From Gilvibacter sp. SZ-19 (GTDB taxonomy: Bacteria; Bacteroidota; Bacteroidia; Flavobacteriales; Flavobacteriaceae): 64,000 nucleotides of DNA. The position numbers and the translations under genes are program-made. The stretch lies in contig NZ_CP019333.1 in the NCBI RefSeq assembly GCF_002163875.1, positions 936,864 through 1,000,863 on the forward strand, given 5' to 3'. The notes beneath the pieces are model-generated. The model did no database searches, was not told where the DNA came from, and was given only the letters and a program-made list of their open reading frames with translations. Below are positions 26,878-34,797 of the stretch, one piece after another. How positions within the stretch are numbered: position 1 is the stretch's first letter; the number at the start of each line of letters is the position of its first letter.

Positions 26878-26954
26878 TAACATTTGGCTAACGCTTTTGT
26901 AGCACATATTTAAAAGGTGGTTAACGCCACCTTTACAAAGCCACAGTTTCTTTG
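26878..26954 (+). promoter_or_regulatory. Array of six 11-bp TAACA-type repeats plus -7 box, PhoB/PhoP-like operator
   Basis: Read in 11-mers from 26878 the units begin TAACA, TAACG, TAGCA, TAAAA, TAACG, TTACA (starts 26878, 26889, 26900, 26911, 26922, 26933). The register never slips. A -7-like box TTTCTTTG (26947-26954, one mismatch) follows directly, 24 bp before the TonB receptor ATG. Bases 26913-26934 also form a perfect 8-bp hairpin (AAAGGTGG/CCACCTTT). Direct repeats with 11-bp period next to a promoter are characteristic of PhoB/PhoP-class regulators; the regulator itself is not in this window. Confidence 0.6.
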
Positions 26955-26977
26955 TGCCAAGAAATTTTACTAGTGTA

Positions 26978-29875
26978 ATGAAACAAATTACCTCGATATT
27001 TTTACTGCTATTTACCACTATCACAATAGCACAGACCGGATCAGTAGTTGGACAGCTTACTGATAAGGATTTTAACAACGAACCCCTTCCATTCGCTAAC
27101 GTTATTATTAAAGGGACTTCTAAAGGAACCACTTCTGATATTGACGGACTTTACGAGCTTGCTGACCTAGAACCAGGAGCTTACACCGTTCAGTTCAGTT
27201 ATGTAGGTTATGAGACCCTAGAGTTTGACGTTACTATAGAAGGCGGTAAAGTAACTACCTTAAATGTTCCTATGGGAGCCAGTGCAGCAGCGCTAGAGCA
27301 GGTAGTTATCACAACAACAAGAAAAAGAGAAAGCGAAGTTGCTCTTTTAATCGAACAAAAGAAAGCAACGACTATTATTCAGAGTATTGGTGCCCAAGAA
27401 TTAGCCAGAAAAGGGGTAGACAATGCCGCAGAAGCTGTAGCTCAGATCTCGGGTATTTCACAGCAACAAGGAAGTAGTGATGTCTTTGTTCGTGGGTTAG
27501 GTGACCGTTACCAAAACACCACCATGAACGGACTTTCACTGCCGTCCAACGATGTAAACAAAAAGAACATCAACCTAGACCTATTCCCATCAGAAGTAAT
27601 TGAAAGCGTAGGCGTTTCTAAAGCTTATAACAGTTATTTCTTCGGAGACTTTAGTGCCGGTAACGTAAACATCGTTTCTAAGGAATACAGTGGTCCTGGT
27701 TATTTTAATGTTTCTATCAACTCCGGATTCAATTCTCAAGCTATTGGAGAGGATTTTGTACGCTCAGAAGGCCCTAGTCTCTTCGGATTTTACAACCGTT
27801 ATGACAACGACCCTTTTGCGGTGGTACTCTCTCACGGTGTTGATCCGCAGGCTGCAGAGACCAATGTGCCTTTCTCTGGAAGCTTAGAAGGAGGTTACTC
27901 TTTCAATATAGACGACAATCAGCGTTTGAGTTTCTTCGGAACGGCTGTTTTTAGCAACAGTTTTGAATACTTGAACGGCCCAGCGGTAGACTTTACCAAC
28001 GACGTAAAAGTGCGTTTCCCAGAAGCAGAATGGTACGATTACGACACCAACACTGCGCTGATGGCTTCTGTGCTTTACAACAACAAGAGCGGTCACAAAC
28101 TTAAATTGACCTCCTTATTCTCTAACACTTCTTCTGACGAGGTGAGTTACTACGGAATTGGCGGTAATGGATTCAACCGAGACGGTTTCTCTGGAAACGG
28201 TGACGGTGGTTTCTACCAGATGAACGTTCAGTTCAACCAAGAGATGATCTTTGTGAACCAAATTAATGGTACTCACAAATTTGGAGATGAGATCAATGAC
28301 GATGGAGAAACTAGATGGTTGCTAGACTGGGGCTTTGGTTTCAACAAGGTATTGTCTGACGAGCCGGACAGAAAGCGTATCACTTTAGAAGACTATCAGT
28401 TCACTTTAGATACCGACCCAAACACCAACCCGATCTTTTACGACAACATAGCCTTTGACAACCAGCGTTATTTTCAGAGTATCGAAGACGACGAGCTTAA
28501 CAGCTACTTCAACCTGAACTACAAGGTAAATGACAATGTAAATATCACCATGGGTTATAACGGCCGGACCAAAGAGCGTCGTTTTAACAACTGGAGATAC
28601 GGATACGAGATCTTAGACAAATTGAACAACCCTGTGACAGATGTGAACAGCTTGAACGGGTTCTTTAATGTAAGCAACATCAATATTCCTGACGGCGAAG
28701 GACTTTGGAACCTAAATGTAGCTAGACAACCCGCTGGACTTGATGGTTTGGTGGATTTAGTAAACCGTCCGCAGCTCTATGAAAACACTTACCAAGGAAA
28801 CTTGGACATCCACGCCGGATTGATCACAGCCGACATTCAATTGGGAGACTGGTTGATCGTACCTGGTCTTCGACTGGAGAACTGGGAGCAGTCTATTGTA
28901 TATGACGTTATTAACCCTGTACCTACTGATACTGGAGAGCGTTCTGCAAAAGAGAACCTCTTGTTCCCAAGTTTGAACGTTAAATACGCGGTGAACGAAA
29001 ATATGAACCTGCGTGCGGCAGCTAGCCAAACGGCTTCTTTCCCAGAATTCAAAGAGGTGGCCAACTTTGTATACGAAGGGGTAACCCAACGTGTAGGTGG
29101 TAACCCTGACCTTTTGGGCAAAACAGACGGAACTGGAGTTGCATACTCTGAGATCTTTAACGCGGATATGAAATTCGAATGGTTCCCAACACGTAGCGAA
29201 CTTATCGCTGTTGGGGTATTCTACAAGTCTATCCAAGATCCGGTAAACCGAGTTGTTGCAACAGATGCTACGGGTAACCAGCGTTTCTTTAGAACTGGTG
29301 AAGAAGCTACCGTATTCGGAGCAGAATTGGAGTTCAGAAAGAACATTTTATTAGACGAAGAAGACGATGCGCTTTTGAGCATTGGAGGTAACTTTGCCTA
29401 TAACAATACCAATCAGGACTTAAAAGCGGTACAGACCTCAGAAGGTTTCACCTTTGGAACTTCCTTTGGCGATCGCACGGAGTCTGAATTGCAAGGTGCT
29501 TCTGAGTTCATCATGAACGCAGATGTAAACTACTCACCAACTTTTGGAAACTACAAGCCAAAACTGACTACCACTTTCTCTTATTTCTCAGACCGCATTT
29601 TTGCATTGGGAAGTGGAGACCTTGGAAATATGATCGAAAAAGGTGTGCCATCATTAAACTTTGTGTGGAGAAATGCATTTGGAGAGCACTTTGAAGCTAA
29701 CCTTAGTGTTGGAAACATCTTAAACCCAGACGTAACTCTTGTTCGTGAAGGTACCGGAGCTGCGAGTAGTGTATTGCTAGAACCTTTTGGTCTGGTGAAT
29801 GCTGCGGGTGACGTAACCTTGCTTGAATTCAAGCGCGGTGTAAACGTAGGAATCTCATTAAAATACAAACTATAA
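26978..29875 (+). CDS. TonB-dependent receptor with carboxypeptidase-regulatory-like N-terminus
   Basis: Outer-membrane active transporter, 965 residues. Signal peptide MKQITSIFLLLFTTITIAQ; CarboxypepD_reg-like beta-sandwich (about 22-105, VVGQLTDKDFNNEPLPFANV...GTSDIDGLYEL); plug domain with QELARKGVDNAAEAVAQISGI and SSDVFVRGLGDRY (about 130-230); then a 22-strand-type barrel to the C-terminus. The ATG at 26978 is chosen over a GTG at 26954 because the signal peptide starts there and the GTG lies inside the promoter box. It is followed after 29 bp by a surface lipoprotein gene, a SusC/SusD-like arrangement with an unrelated lipoprotein. The 11-bp repeat array and the nearby PiT transporter suggest phosphate-linked uptake; the substrate is inferred only. 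Confidence 0.92.
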   Translation: MKQITSIFLLLFTTITIAQTGSVVGQLTDKDFNNEPLPFANVIIKGTSKGTTSDIDGLYELADLEPGAYTVQFSYVGYETLEFDVTIEGGKVTTLNVPMGASAAALEQVVITTTRKRESEVALLIEQKKATTIIQSIGAQELARKGVDNAAEAVAQISGISQQQGSSDVFVRGLGDRYQNTTMNGLSLPSNDVNKKNINLDLFPSEVIESVGVSKAYNSYFFGDFSAGNVNIVSKEYSGPGYFNVSINSGFNSQAIGEDFVRSEGPSLFGFYNRYDNDPFAVVLSHGVDPQAAETNVPFSGSLEGGYSFNIDDNQRLSFFGTAVFSNSFEYLNGPAVDFTNDVKVRFPEAEWYDYDTNTALMASVLYNNKSGHKLKLTSLFSNTSSDEVSYYGIGGNGFNRDGFSGNGDGGFYQMNVQFNQEMIFVNQINGTHKFGDEINDDGETRWLLDWGFGFNKVLSDEPDRKRITLEDYQFTLDTDPNTNPIFYDNIAFDNQRYFQSIEDDELNSYFNLNYKVNDNVNITMGYNGRTKERRFNNWRYGYEILDKLNNPVTDVNSLNGFFNVSNINIPDGEGLWNLNVARQPAGLDGLVDLVNRPQLYENTYQGNLDIHAGLITADIQLGDWLIVPGLRLENWEQSIVYDVINPVPTDTGERSAKENLLFPSLNVKYAVNENMNLRAAASQTASFPEFKEVANFVYEGVTQRVGGNPDLLGKTDGTGVAYSEIFNADMKFEWFPTRSELIAVGVFYKSIQDPVNRVVATDATGNQRFFRTGEEATVFGAELEFRKNILLDEEDDALLSIGGNFAYNNTNQDLKAVQTSEGFTFGTSFGDRTESELQGASEFIMNADVNYSPTFGNYKPKLTTTFSYFSDRIFALGSGDLGNMIEKGVPSLNFVWRNAFGEHFEANLSVGNILNPDVTLVREGTGAASSVLLEPFGLVNAAGDVTLLEFKRGVNVGISLKYKL

Positions 29876-29904
29876 TAATCTTATTACTCTAAACTTTCAA
29901 ATCG

Positions 29905-31095
29905 ATGAAAACCAAATTTTTAACCATAATCAGTGTTCTAGCTCTTGGCTTCACAGCTTGTGAGAGTGATGATACTGCAACTATCATTATCGAAGACAAC
30001 AGTGTAACTAACAACAACACTACCACTGGTGGTGGAGACACTAGTGATACTGTTAACCTTAGCGGTGTTTACACTTCTGACCTAACTCTAGAAGAAGGTA
30101 AGAACTATGTGATCACCGGACCTGTACTTATCGCAGAAGGTGCTACCCTAACTATCCCTGCGGGTATGACTATCGAAGCGCTTCCTGTTGGAGTTAACGC
30201 TTATGTAGCTATTCTACAAGGAGGTATGATCATGGCAGACGGTACTGCAGATGCTCCTATCGTATTTACTTCTAACTCTTCAACTCCAGGTTCTGGAGAC
30301 TGGGGTGGAATTGTGATCTGCGGACGTGCACCGATCAACTCAACTCCTGATGGATCTACTGACACTTCAACTACTGAGGTTGGTGGTCTTTCTTACGGCG
30401 GAGATGTTGCCGATGACAACTCTGGAGTATTGCGTTATGTACGTGTAGAATTTGCCGGTGGTGCGATTGACGGTAACTCTGAACTTAACGGAGTATCTCT
30501 TTACGGAGTTGGTTCTGGAACAACTATGGACTATGTACAAGTGTACATTGGATCTGATGACGGATTCGAATTCTTCGGAGGAACTGTAAACGCAAGTCAC
30601 TTGGCCGTTGTAGGATCTGAAGATGACTCTATCGACTGGACAGAAGGATTCATCGGATCTTTGACTGATGTATACGTGAAGCACTTGGCTAGCCACGATA
30701 AAGCTTTTGAGTGTGACGGTTACAACACAGACTTCTCTAACGAAGGTGGATACTTCTCTGCTCCTGATGTAACTAACGTAACTATAGACGGTGACGCTGG
30801 GACTCTGGGAGAGGCTGTTCGTCTACGTGCAGGTACGCAAGGGATCTTCACCAACTGGGTAATCAATGACTTTGACGAAGGTTTCGATCTAGACGGTGAC
30901 GACGGAGATAACCCAACAGGACAAGGAGTACTAGACGGAACCCTAGCTGCTGTAGATGTTACTTTCAACAATGTAGGTCTAAAGATCAAAAACGACACAG
31001 GATTTGCTTGGACCGATGCTGATTTCCTTTCAGGAGACGGTAACGGAACCGGAACTGACTTCGCCACCTGGGGTGCAGGTTGGACCCGTGAGTAA
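29905..31095 (+). CDS. Surface lipoprotein partnered with the TonB receptor, beta-helix-like
   Basis: Exported 396-residue lipoprotein: signal peptide ending GFTAC (acylated Cys19) followed by ESDD, an acidic stretch like the Bacteroidota lipoprotein export signal that flips proteins to the cell surface. A Thr/Asn/Gly-rich linker (about 30-50) precedes a body of repeated short beta motifs ([57 protein letters not shown]) resembling a right-handed parallel beta-helix. The body is very rich in Asp and Gly, which would suit cation binding. It is co-operonic with the TonB receptor and ends at a strong terminator. Many homologues carry vague names; I know of no established function. A capture subunit for the receptor is the likely role. 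Confidence 0.82.
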   Translation: MKTKFLTIISVLALGFTACESDDTATIIIEDNSVTNNNTTTGGGDTSDTVNLSGVYTSDLTLEEGKNYVITGPVLIAEGATLTIPAGMTIEALPVGVNAYVAILQGGMIMADGTADAPIVFTSNSSTPGSGDWGGIVICGRAPINSTPDGSTDTSTTEVGGLSYGGDVADDNSGVLRYVRVEFAGGAIDGNSELNGVSLYGVGSGTTMDYVQVYIGSDDGFEFFGGTVNASHLAVVGSEDDSIDWTEGFIGSLTDVYVKHLASHDKAFECDGYNTDFSNEGGYFSAPDVTNVTIDGDAGTLGEAVRLRAGTQGIFTNWVINDFDEGFDLDGDDGDNPTGQGVLDGTLAAVDVTFNNVGLKIKNDTGFAWTDADFLSGDGNGTGTDFATWGAGWTRE

Positions 31096-31117
31096 ACAAT
31101 TGCAAATTGAATGATAT

Positions 31118-31148
31118 AAAAAGGCTCCCTCTGGGAGCCTTTTTTATT
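31118..31148 (+). terminator. Terminator of the TonB receptor/lipoprotein operon
   Basis: AAAAAGGCTCCC (31118-31129) pairs perfectly with GGGAGCCTTTTT (31133-31144), three-base loop, T-run. It lies 22 bp past the lipoprotein stop and can also serve the convergent YwqK-like gene. Confidence 0.93.
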
Positions 31149-31167
31149 AACTGTTTTAAGATCGAAC

Positions 31168-31530
31168 TTAATTGGTGGTCACTACACGAGTGTCTTGCAT
31201 GGTCCAAGTGTTAACTTGTGCGATAGCATTGTTCGAATAGGTCACTTCTTTTAGGGTGTCGCCTTGGTAGAACATCCAAGTGCCAACACGTTGTCCTTTA
31301 TTGTATTGAGCAATAGCGGTTTTGTTTCCATCTGCATCAAAACTGATCCACTCGCCGTGAAGTTTTCCTTCTTTGGTATAGAAGCCGGTTTGAGCGATCT
31401 CGCCATTATCGTGAAACAAGGTAGCTTCAATAAGACCGTTCTTTTCTTTGTAAATATTTTTGGTAGTTGCTTGAGCAAATACGTTTGTCCCAAGGAACAC
31501 TAAAACTAACATGAGGGCAATCTTTTTCAT
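31168..31530 (-). CDS. Secreted YwqK/MORN-repeat-like small protein
   Basis: Exported protein of 120 residues: signal peptide MKKIALMLVLVFLGTNVFAQ, then three MORN/YwqK-type repeats (LIEATLFHDNGEIAQTGFY, KLHGEWISFDADGNKTAIAQY, QRVGTWMFYQGDTLKEVTYS). Such repeats fold as beta-hairpin sheets and probably act in protein binding or scaffolding. It lies convergent to the receptor operon and divergent from PiT. A TATGTTTG -7 box (31564-31571) and the 11-bp repeat array lie upstream on its own strand. A larger paralogue occurs at 61061-61618. The function is unknown. Confidence 0.85.
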   Translation of the reverse strand: MKKIALMLVLVFLGTNVFAQATTKNIYKEKNGLIEATLFHDNGEIAQTGFYTKEGKLHGEWISFDADGNKTAIAQYNKGQRVGTWMFYQGDTLKEVTYSNNAIAQVNTWTMQDTRVVTTN

Positions 31531-31563
31531 ATCTCAGGGCTTTACTTATTAATTATTACCTTA

Positions 31564-31624
31564 CAAACATAACATATTTTTTACTCCCGCGCAACATTTA
31601 CGTAACATTTAGATAACATTAGAA
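31564..31624. promoter_or_regulatory. Five-unit 11-bp repeat array with -7 box for the YwqK-like gene
   Basis: Plus-strand 11-mers starting at 31570, 31581, 31592, 31603 and 31614 begin TAACA, TTACT, CAACA, TAACA, TAACA. On the minus strand TATGTTTG (31564-31571) is a perfect -7 box for the YwqK-like gene, with the array immediately upstream of it (as TGTTA repeats). The same array could also act rightward on the promoter at 31661. Same geometry as the array at 26878. Confidence 0.6.
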
Positions 31625-31660
31625 CGCTATTTCACTGTATTTCAGTTTTTTATAATATTC

Positions 31661-31668
31661 TATTTTTG
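31661..31668 (+). promoter_or_regulatory. Distal -7 element upstream of the PiT gene
   Basis: TATTTTTG, a perfect TAnnTTTG, about 37 bp downstream of the repeat array and 148 bp before the PiT ATG. It would give a leader of roughly 145 nt. No convincing ORF was seen in that leader. Confidence 0.4.
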
Positions 31669-31750
31669 ATAACATTGGATCACTTCCACAAGCCTCCCCA
31701 CCGTTAGCGGGCTTAAATAAATGCGCATTAGTGGCTACAGATCACACTCA

Positions 31751-31794
31751 TAACATTTGCGTAACATTTGATTCTAAAATAAATTTCATTTTTG
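31751..31794 (+). promoter_or_regulatory. Two-unit 11-bp repeat and proximal promoter of PiT
   Basis: TAACATTTGCG and TAACATTTGAT (31751 and 31762, exactly 11 bp apart) are followed by CATTTTTG (31787-31794, one mismatch to TAnnTTTG) and the ATG at 31817. The repeats overlap the expected -33 position, the arrangement of activator sites of the PhoB class. Confidence 0.55.
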
Positions 31795-31816
31795 TTTTCT
31801 ATTAGCGATAGACCTT

Positions 31817-34072
31817 ATGGGCGATATTTATTTATTCATGCTGATCGCTTTGGCCGTGCTAGCCATCGCAGATCTGGTAGTAGGTGTTAGTAACGATGCC
31901 GTAAACTTTCTCAATTCCGCCATAGGATCTAAGGCCATTTCCTTTAAGACCATTATGATCGTTGCCAGTGTAGGTATTGCCTTTGGGGCATTGTCTTCTA
32001 GCGGGATGATGGAGGTTGCGCGGAAAGGTATTTTTGTCCCCGGAGAGTTCTACTTTAACGAGATCATGGTCATTTTTATGGCCGTGATGATCACAGACAT
32101 ACTCTTGTTGGACTTTTTCAACACCCTTGGGTTGCCCACCTCGACCACAGTATCTATTGTTTTCGAACTTTTAGGAGCTGCGGTATGTATGTCGCTAATT
32201 AAGATCAGTAGATCTGGAGAGGACCTCTCTTCGCTAAGCAATTATATAGCTTCTGACAAAGCCACGACCATTATTTTGGGCATACTGCTTTCTGTAGCCA
32301 TTGCATTTACCATAGGTGCGCTAGTTCAATTTGTAACTCGTTTTCTGCTCTCTTTCGACTTTGAAAAGCGACCCACTTGGGCAGCGGCAATTTTTGGTGG
32401 ATTGGCTACAACTTCTATCGCCTACTTCATCATCGTAAAAGGATTGAAAGGAGCCGAATTATTGCCAGAATCCTTTAATGCTTGGGCACAGACCAACCTC
32501 TACCAGTTTATTGGAGCCAATGCGGTTTTTTGGACTTTGGTCTCTTTTGTAATTACCAGATTCTTTAAAGTAAACATCTATAAATTCATCATTGTATTGG
32601 GAACCTTCGCCTTGGCCATGGCCTTTGCGGGGAATGATCTGGTGAACTTTATCGGGGTGCCAATGGCTGCTTATGAATCTTATTTGAGCTGGGTGAATTC
32701 TGGTATAGCGCCGGATGCCTTTGCCATGAAGAGCCTATCGCAAGCGGTACGTACAGAACCGCTACTACTTTTACTCGCAGGGATCATTATGGTATTGACC
32801 CTATGGTTTAGCGAAAAGGCCCGACGCGTGGTTAAGACCTCGGTAGACCTTTCTCGTCAGGATGAAGTTAAAGAACGTTTCCAACCGAATTGGCTTTCTC
32901 AGAATTTAGTCCGCTTGGCCATTGGCCTTAACCGCGGATTTACCATGGCGCTTCCAACAGCGGCCAAAGAATCTATCAGCAAAAGATTTGCTCCTACAGT
33001 AAAGAGTAAGATCTTAGACAAGGACGCACCAGCTTTCGACATGGTGCGCGCTGCAATTAACTTGGTAGTTGCCTCTGTCTTGATTTCTATCGCTACAGGA
33101 TACAAACTTCCGTTATCTACCACTTACGTGACCTTTATGGTAGCTATGGGAACCTCATTGGCCGACCGTGCTTGGGGAAGCGACTCTGCCGTTTACCGCG
33201 TTGCCGGAGTGATCAATGTGATCGCTGGTTGGTTTATGACGGCAATTACTGCCTTCTTCGCTGCTGCTATTATGGCTGCTTTGATCTTCTATTTCGAATG
33301 GGCAGCTTTAGTTACTCTACTAATTTTAGCGCTAATACTCATTGCCAGATCGTATATGCGAACCAGCCGCAATACCAAAGAGATCCGAGAGGAATTAGAG
33401 TTCAAAATGGCAGAAAGCACTTCTGTTAAAGGCGTAATTGAAGAGAGTTCAAACAATGTCTCCACCGTAATGAAACGCGGTTCTAAGATCTTGACCAAAG
33501 CCCTCGATGGTTTGGCCAGACAGAATTTGAAAGATCTTAAAAAGGCGCGCAACGATGCGGAGAGCCTCTCCGACGAGATGGACGACCTGAAGAACCATAT
33601 CTTCTTTTATATTAAAGGCCTTGATGGCAATTCTGCCGGTGCGACGCGCTTTTATCTTATGGTTCAGGATTCTTTAGAAGATTTTGTTCAGTCCATTGGT
33701 TTTATCGCTAAGACCAGTCACAAGCACGTGAAGAACAATCACCAAGGATTGACCTTTAATCAGATCCGCGATCTGAAACAAATCGAAGATCGCCTACTAG
33801 ATCTTTTTGCTAAGGTGAAAACAAACTTCGACAACTTGAGTTTGGATGAGCTGCCCAATCTTATCGCAGAAAAGCAAGAATTTGATGCTTACATCTCTAG
33901 CGATATCGAAAAGCAGATCCAACGCACCAAACAACCCGACAGTAGTGCCAGAAATACGACCCTTTACTTTAGCTTGCTGCTAGAATGTAAAGACCTCGTA
34001 GAAACCACAGCTACAGTATTAGAGCAGTATTACAAGGAGTGGGAAACCACTAAGAAACCAGAGATCCTCTAA
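31817..34072 (+). CDS. PiT-family inorganic phosphate transporter with PhoU/DUF47-like C-terminal domain
   Basis: Phosphate (metal-phosphate):cation symporter of 751 residues. Typical PiT signatures appear twice: GVSNDAVNFLNSAIGSKAI near the N-terminus and a second PiT half with GYKLPLSTTYVTFMVAMGTSLADRAW (about 415-450), plus GLPTSTTVSIVFELLGAA. About 12 TM helices are predicted up to residue ~525. The last ~220 residues are soluble and helical (DDLKNHIFFYIKGLDGN..., LLLECKDLVETTATVL), resembling PhoU/DUF47 proteins, which are usually separate regulators of PiT. Two 11-bp repeats sit at its promoter. Its stop overlaps the DUF6503 gene start by one base. Confidence 0.92.
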   Translation: MGDIYLFMLIALAVLAIADLVVGVSNDAVNFLNSAIGSKAISFKTIMIVASVGIAFGALSSSGMMEVARKGIFVPGEFYFNEIMVIFMAVMITDILLLDFFNTLGLPTSTTVSIVFELLGAAVCMSLIKISRSGEDLSSLSNYIASDKATTIILGILLSVAIAFTIGALVQFVTRFLLSFDFEKRPTWAAAIFGGLATTSIAYFIIVKGLKGAELLPESFNAWAQTNLYQFIGANAVFWTLVSFVITRFFKVNIYKFIIVLGTFALAMAFAGNDLVNFIGVPMAAYESYLSWVNSGIAPDAFAMKSLSQAVRTEPLLLLLAGIIMVLTLWFSEKARRVVKTSVDLSRQDEVKERFQPNWLSQNLVRLAIGLNRGFTMALPTAAKESISKRFAPTVKSKILDKDAPAFDMVRAAINLVVASVLISIATGYKLPLSTTYVTFMVAMGTSLADRAWGSDSAVYRVAGVINVIAGWFMTAITAFFAAAIMAALIFYFEWAALVTLLILALILIARSYMRTSRNTKEIREELEFKMAESTSVKGVIEESSNNVSTVMKRGSKILTKALDGLARQNLKDLKKARNDAESLSDEMDDLKNHIFFYIKGLDGNSAGATRFYLMVQDSLEDFVQSIGFIAKTSHKHVKNNHQGLTFNQIRDLKQIEDRLLDLFAKVKTNFDNLSLDELPNLIAEKQEFDAYISSDIEKQIQRTKQPDSSARNTTLYFSLLLECKDLVETTATVLEQYYKEWETTKKPEIL

Positions 34073-34797
34073 TGCGATTTTTACTTTTTTTATTGCTGCC
34101 GATCTGCTGTTGTGCTCAGAATTTGACCGGGGAACAGCTCTTAGAACGCGCCATTGCATATCACGATCCGCAAGGCAATTGGGAGACCTTTAATGGAACA
34201 CTTTATGTGAGCATGGAAACTCCGAATGCTCCAAAACGCAACAGTAAGATCCAGATAAACCTACCACAAGAATACTTTCAAGTTGAGGCAACTCAAGGCG
34301 ATAAGACCACGCGATATCAGATAGACAGTGGGGAATGCACCATTGCCCTTAACGGCAAAACAGACCTAAGCCCATCAGACTTAGAAGAAAACAAGCTAAG
34401 TTGCGAAAGGGCTTCACTATACAAGAATTACTACACCTACCTTTACGGCCTACCGATGAAGCTCAAAGATCCGGGCACTTATATAGATCCTGTTGTTGAG
34501 CAAGTGAATTTTAAAGGCAAAGATTATTTGCGCCTCAAAGTGACCTATGACGAAGCTGTTGGAACAGATATTTGGTTCTTCTATTTTGACCCAAAGACCT
34601 ATGCCATGGAAGTCTACCAATTTTACAAAGGTGATCCGGCAGATAAAGGCAAGGACACTGGAGAATATATTTTACTGAGTGATCAGGTAGAAATAGGTGG
34701 AATAAAGATGCCCAAAGATCGCGCCTGGTACTACAATAAAGGCGATAAATACCTCGGCACCGATTTCTTGTTTACAGCCGGCTTTAAAACTAACTAA
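34072..34797 (+). CDS. DUF6503 family exported protein
   Basis: Exported protein of 241 residues with signal peptide MRFLLFLLLPICCCAQ (the Cys cluster makes a lipoprotein anchor possible). The body has the beta-strand pattern of LolA-like and DUF6503 proteins: NGTLYVSMETPN, KIQINLPQEYFQVE, DIWFFYFDPKTYAMEVYQFY. Translation is coupled to PiT (TAATG overlap), so the two share an mRNA. It overlaps the convergent CPBP gene by 8 bp. A lipid- or lipoprotein-binding role would fit the fold, but nothing is shown directly. Confidence 0.75.
   Translation: MRFLLFLLLPICCCAQNLTGEQLLERAIAYHDPQGNWETFNGTLYVSMETPNAPKRNSKIQINLPQEYFQVEATQGDKTTRYQIDSGECTIALNGKTDLSPSDLEENKLSCERASLYKNYYTYLYGLPMKLKDPGTYIDPVVEQVNFKGKDYLRLKVTYDEAVGTDIWFFYFDPKTYAMEVYQFYKGDPADKGKDTGEYILLSDQVEIGGIKMPKDRAWYYNKGDKYLGTDFLFTAGFKTN

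Noticed and set aside
26913-26934. Intrinsic terminator upstream of the TonB receptor
   Set aside because: The hairpin has no T-run and lies inside the repeat array just before the promoter; it is better explained as part of the operator.
31673-31816. Leader peptide ORF before PiT
   Set aside because: Only a ten-codon frame exists (near 31721), without codon pattern or regulatory codons; chance is likely.
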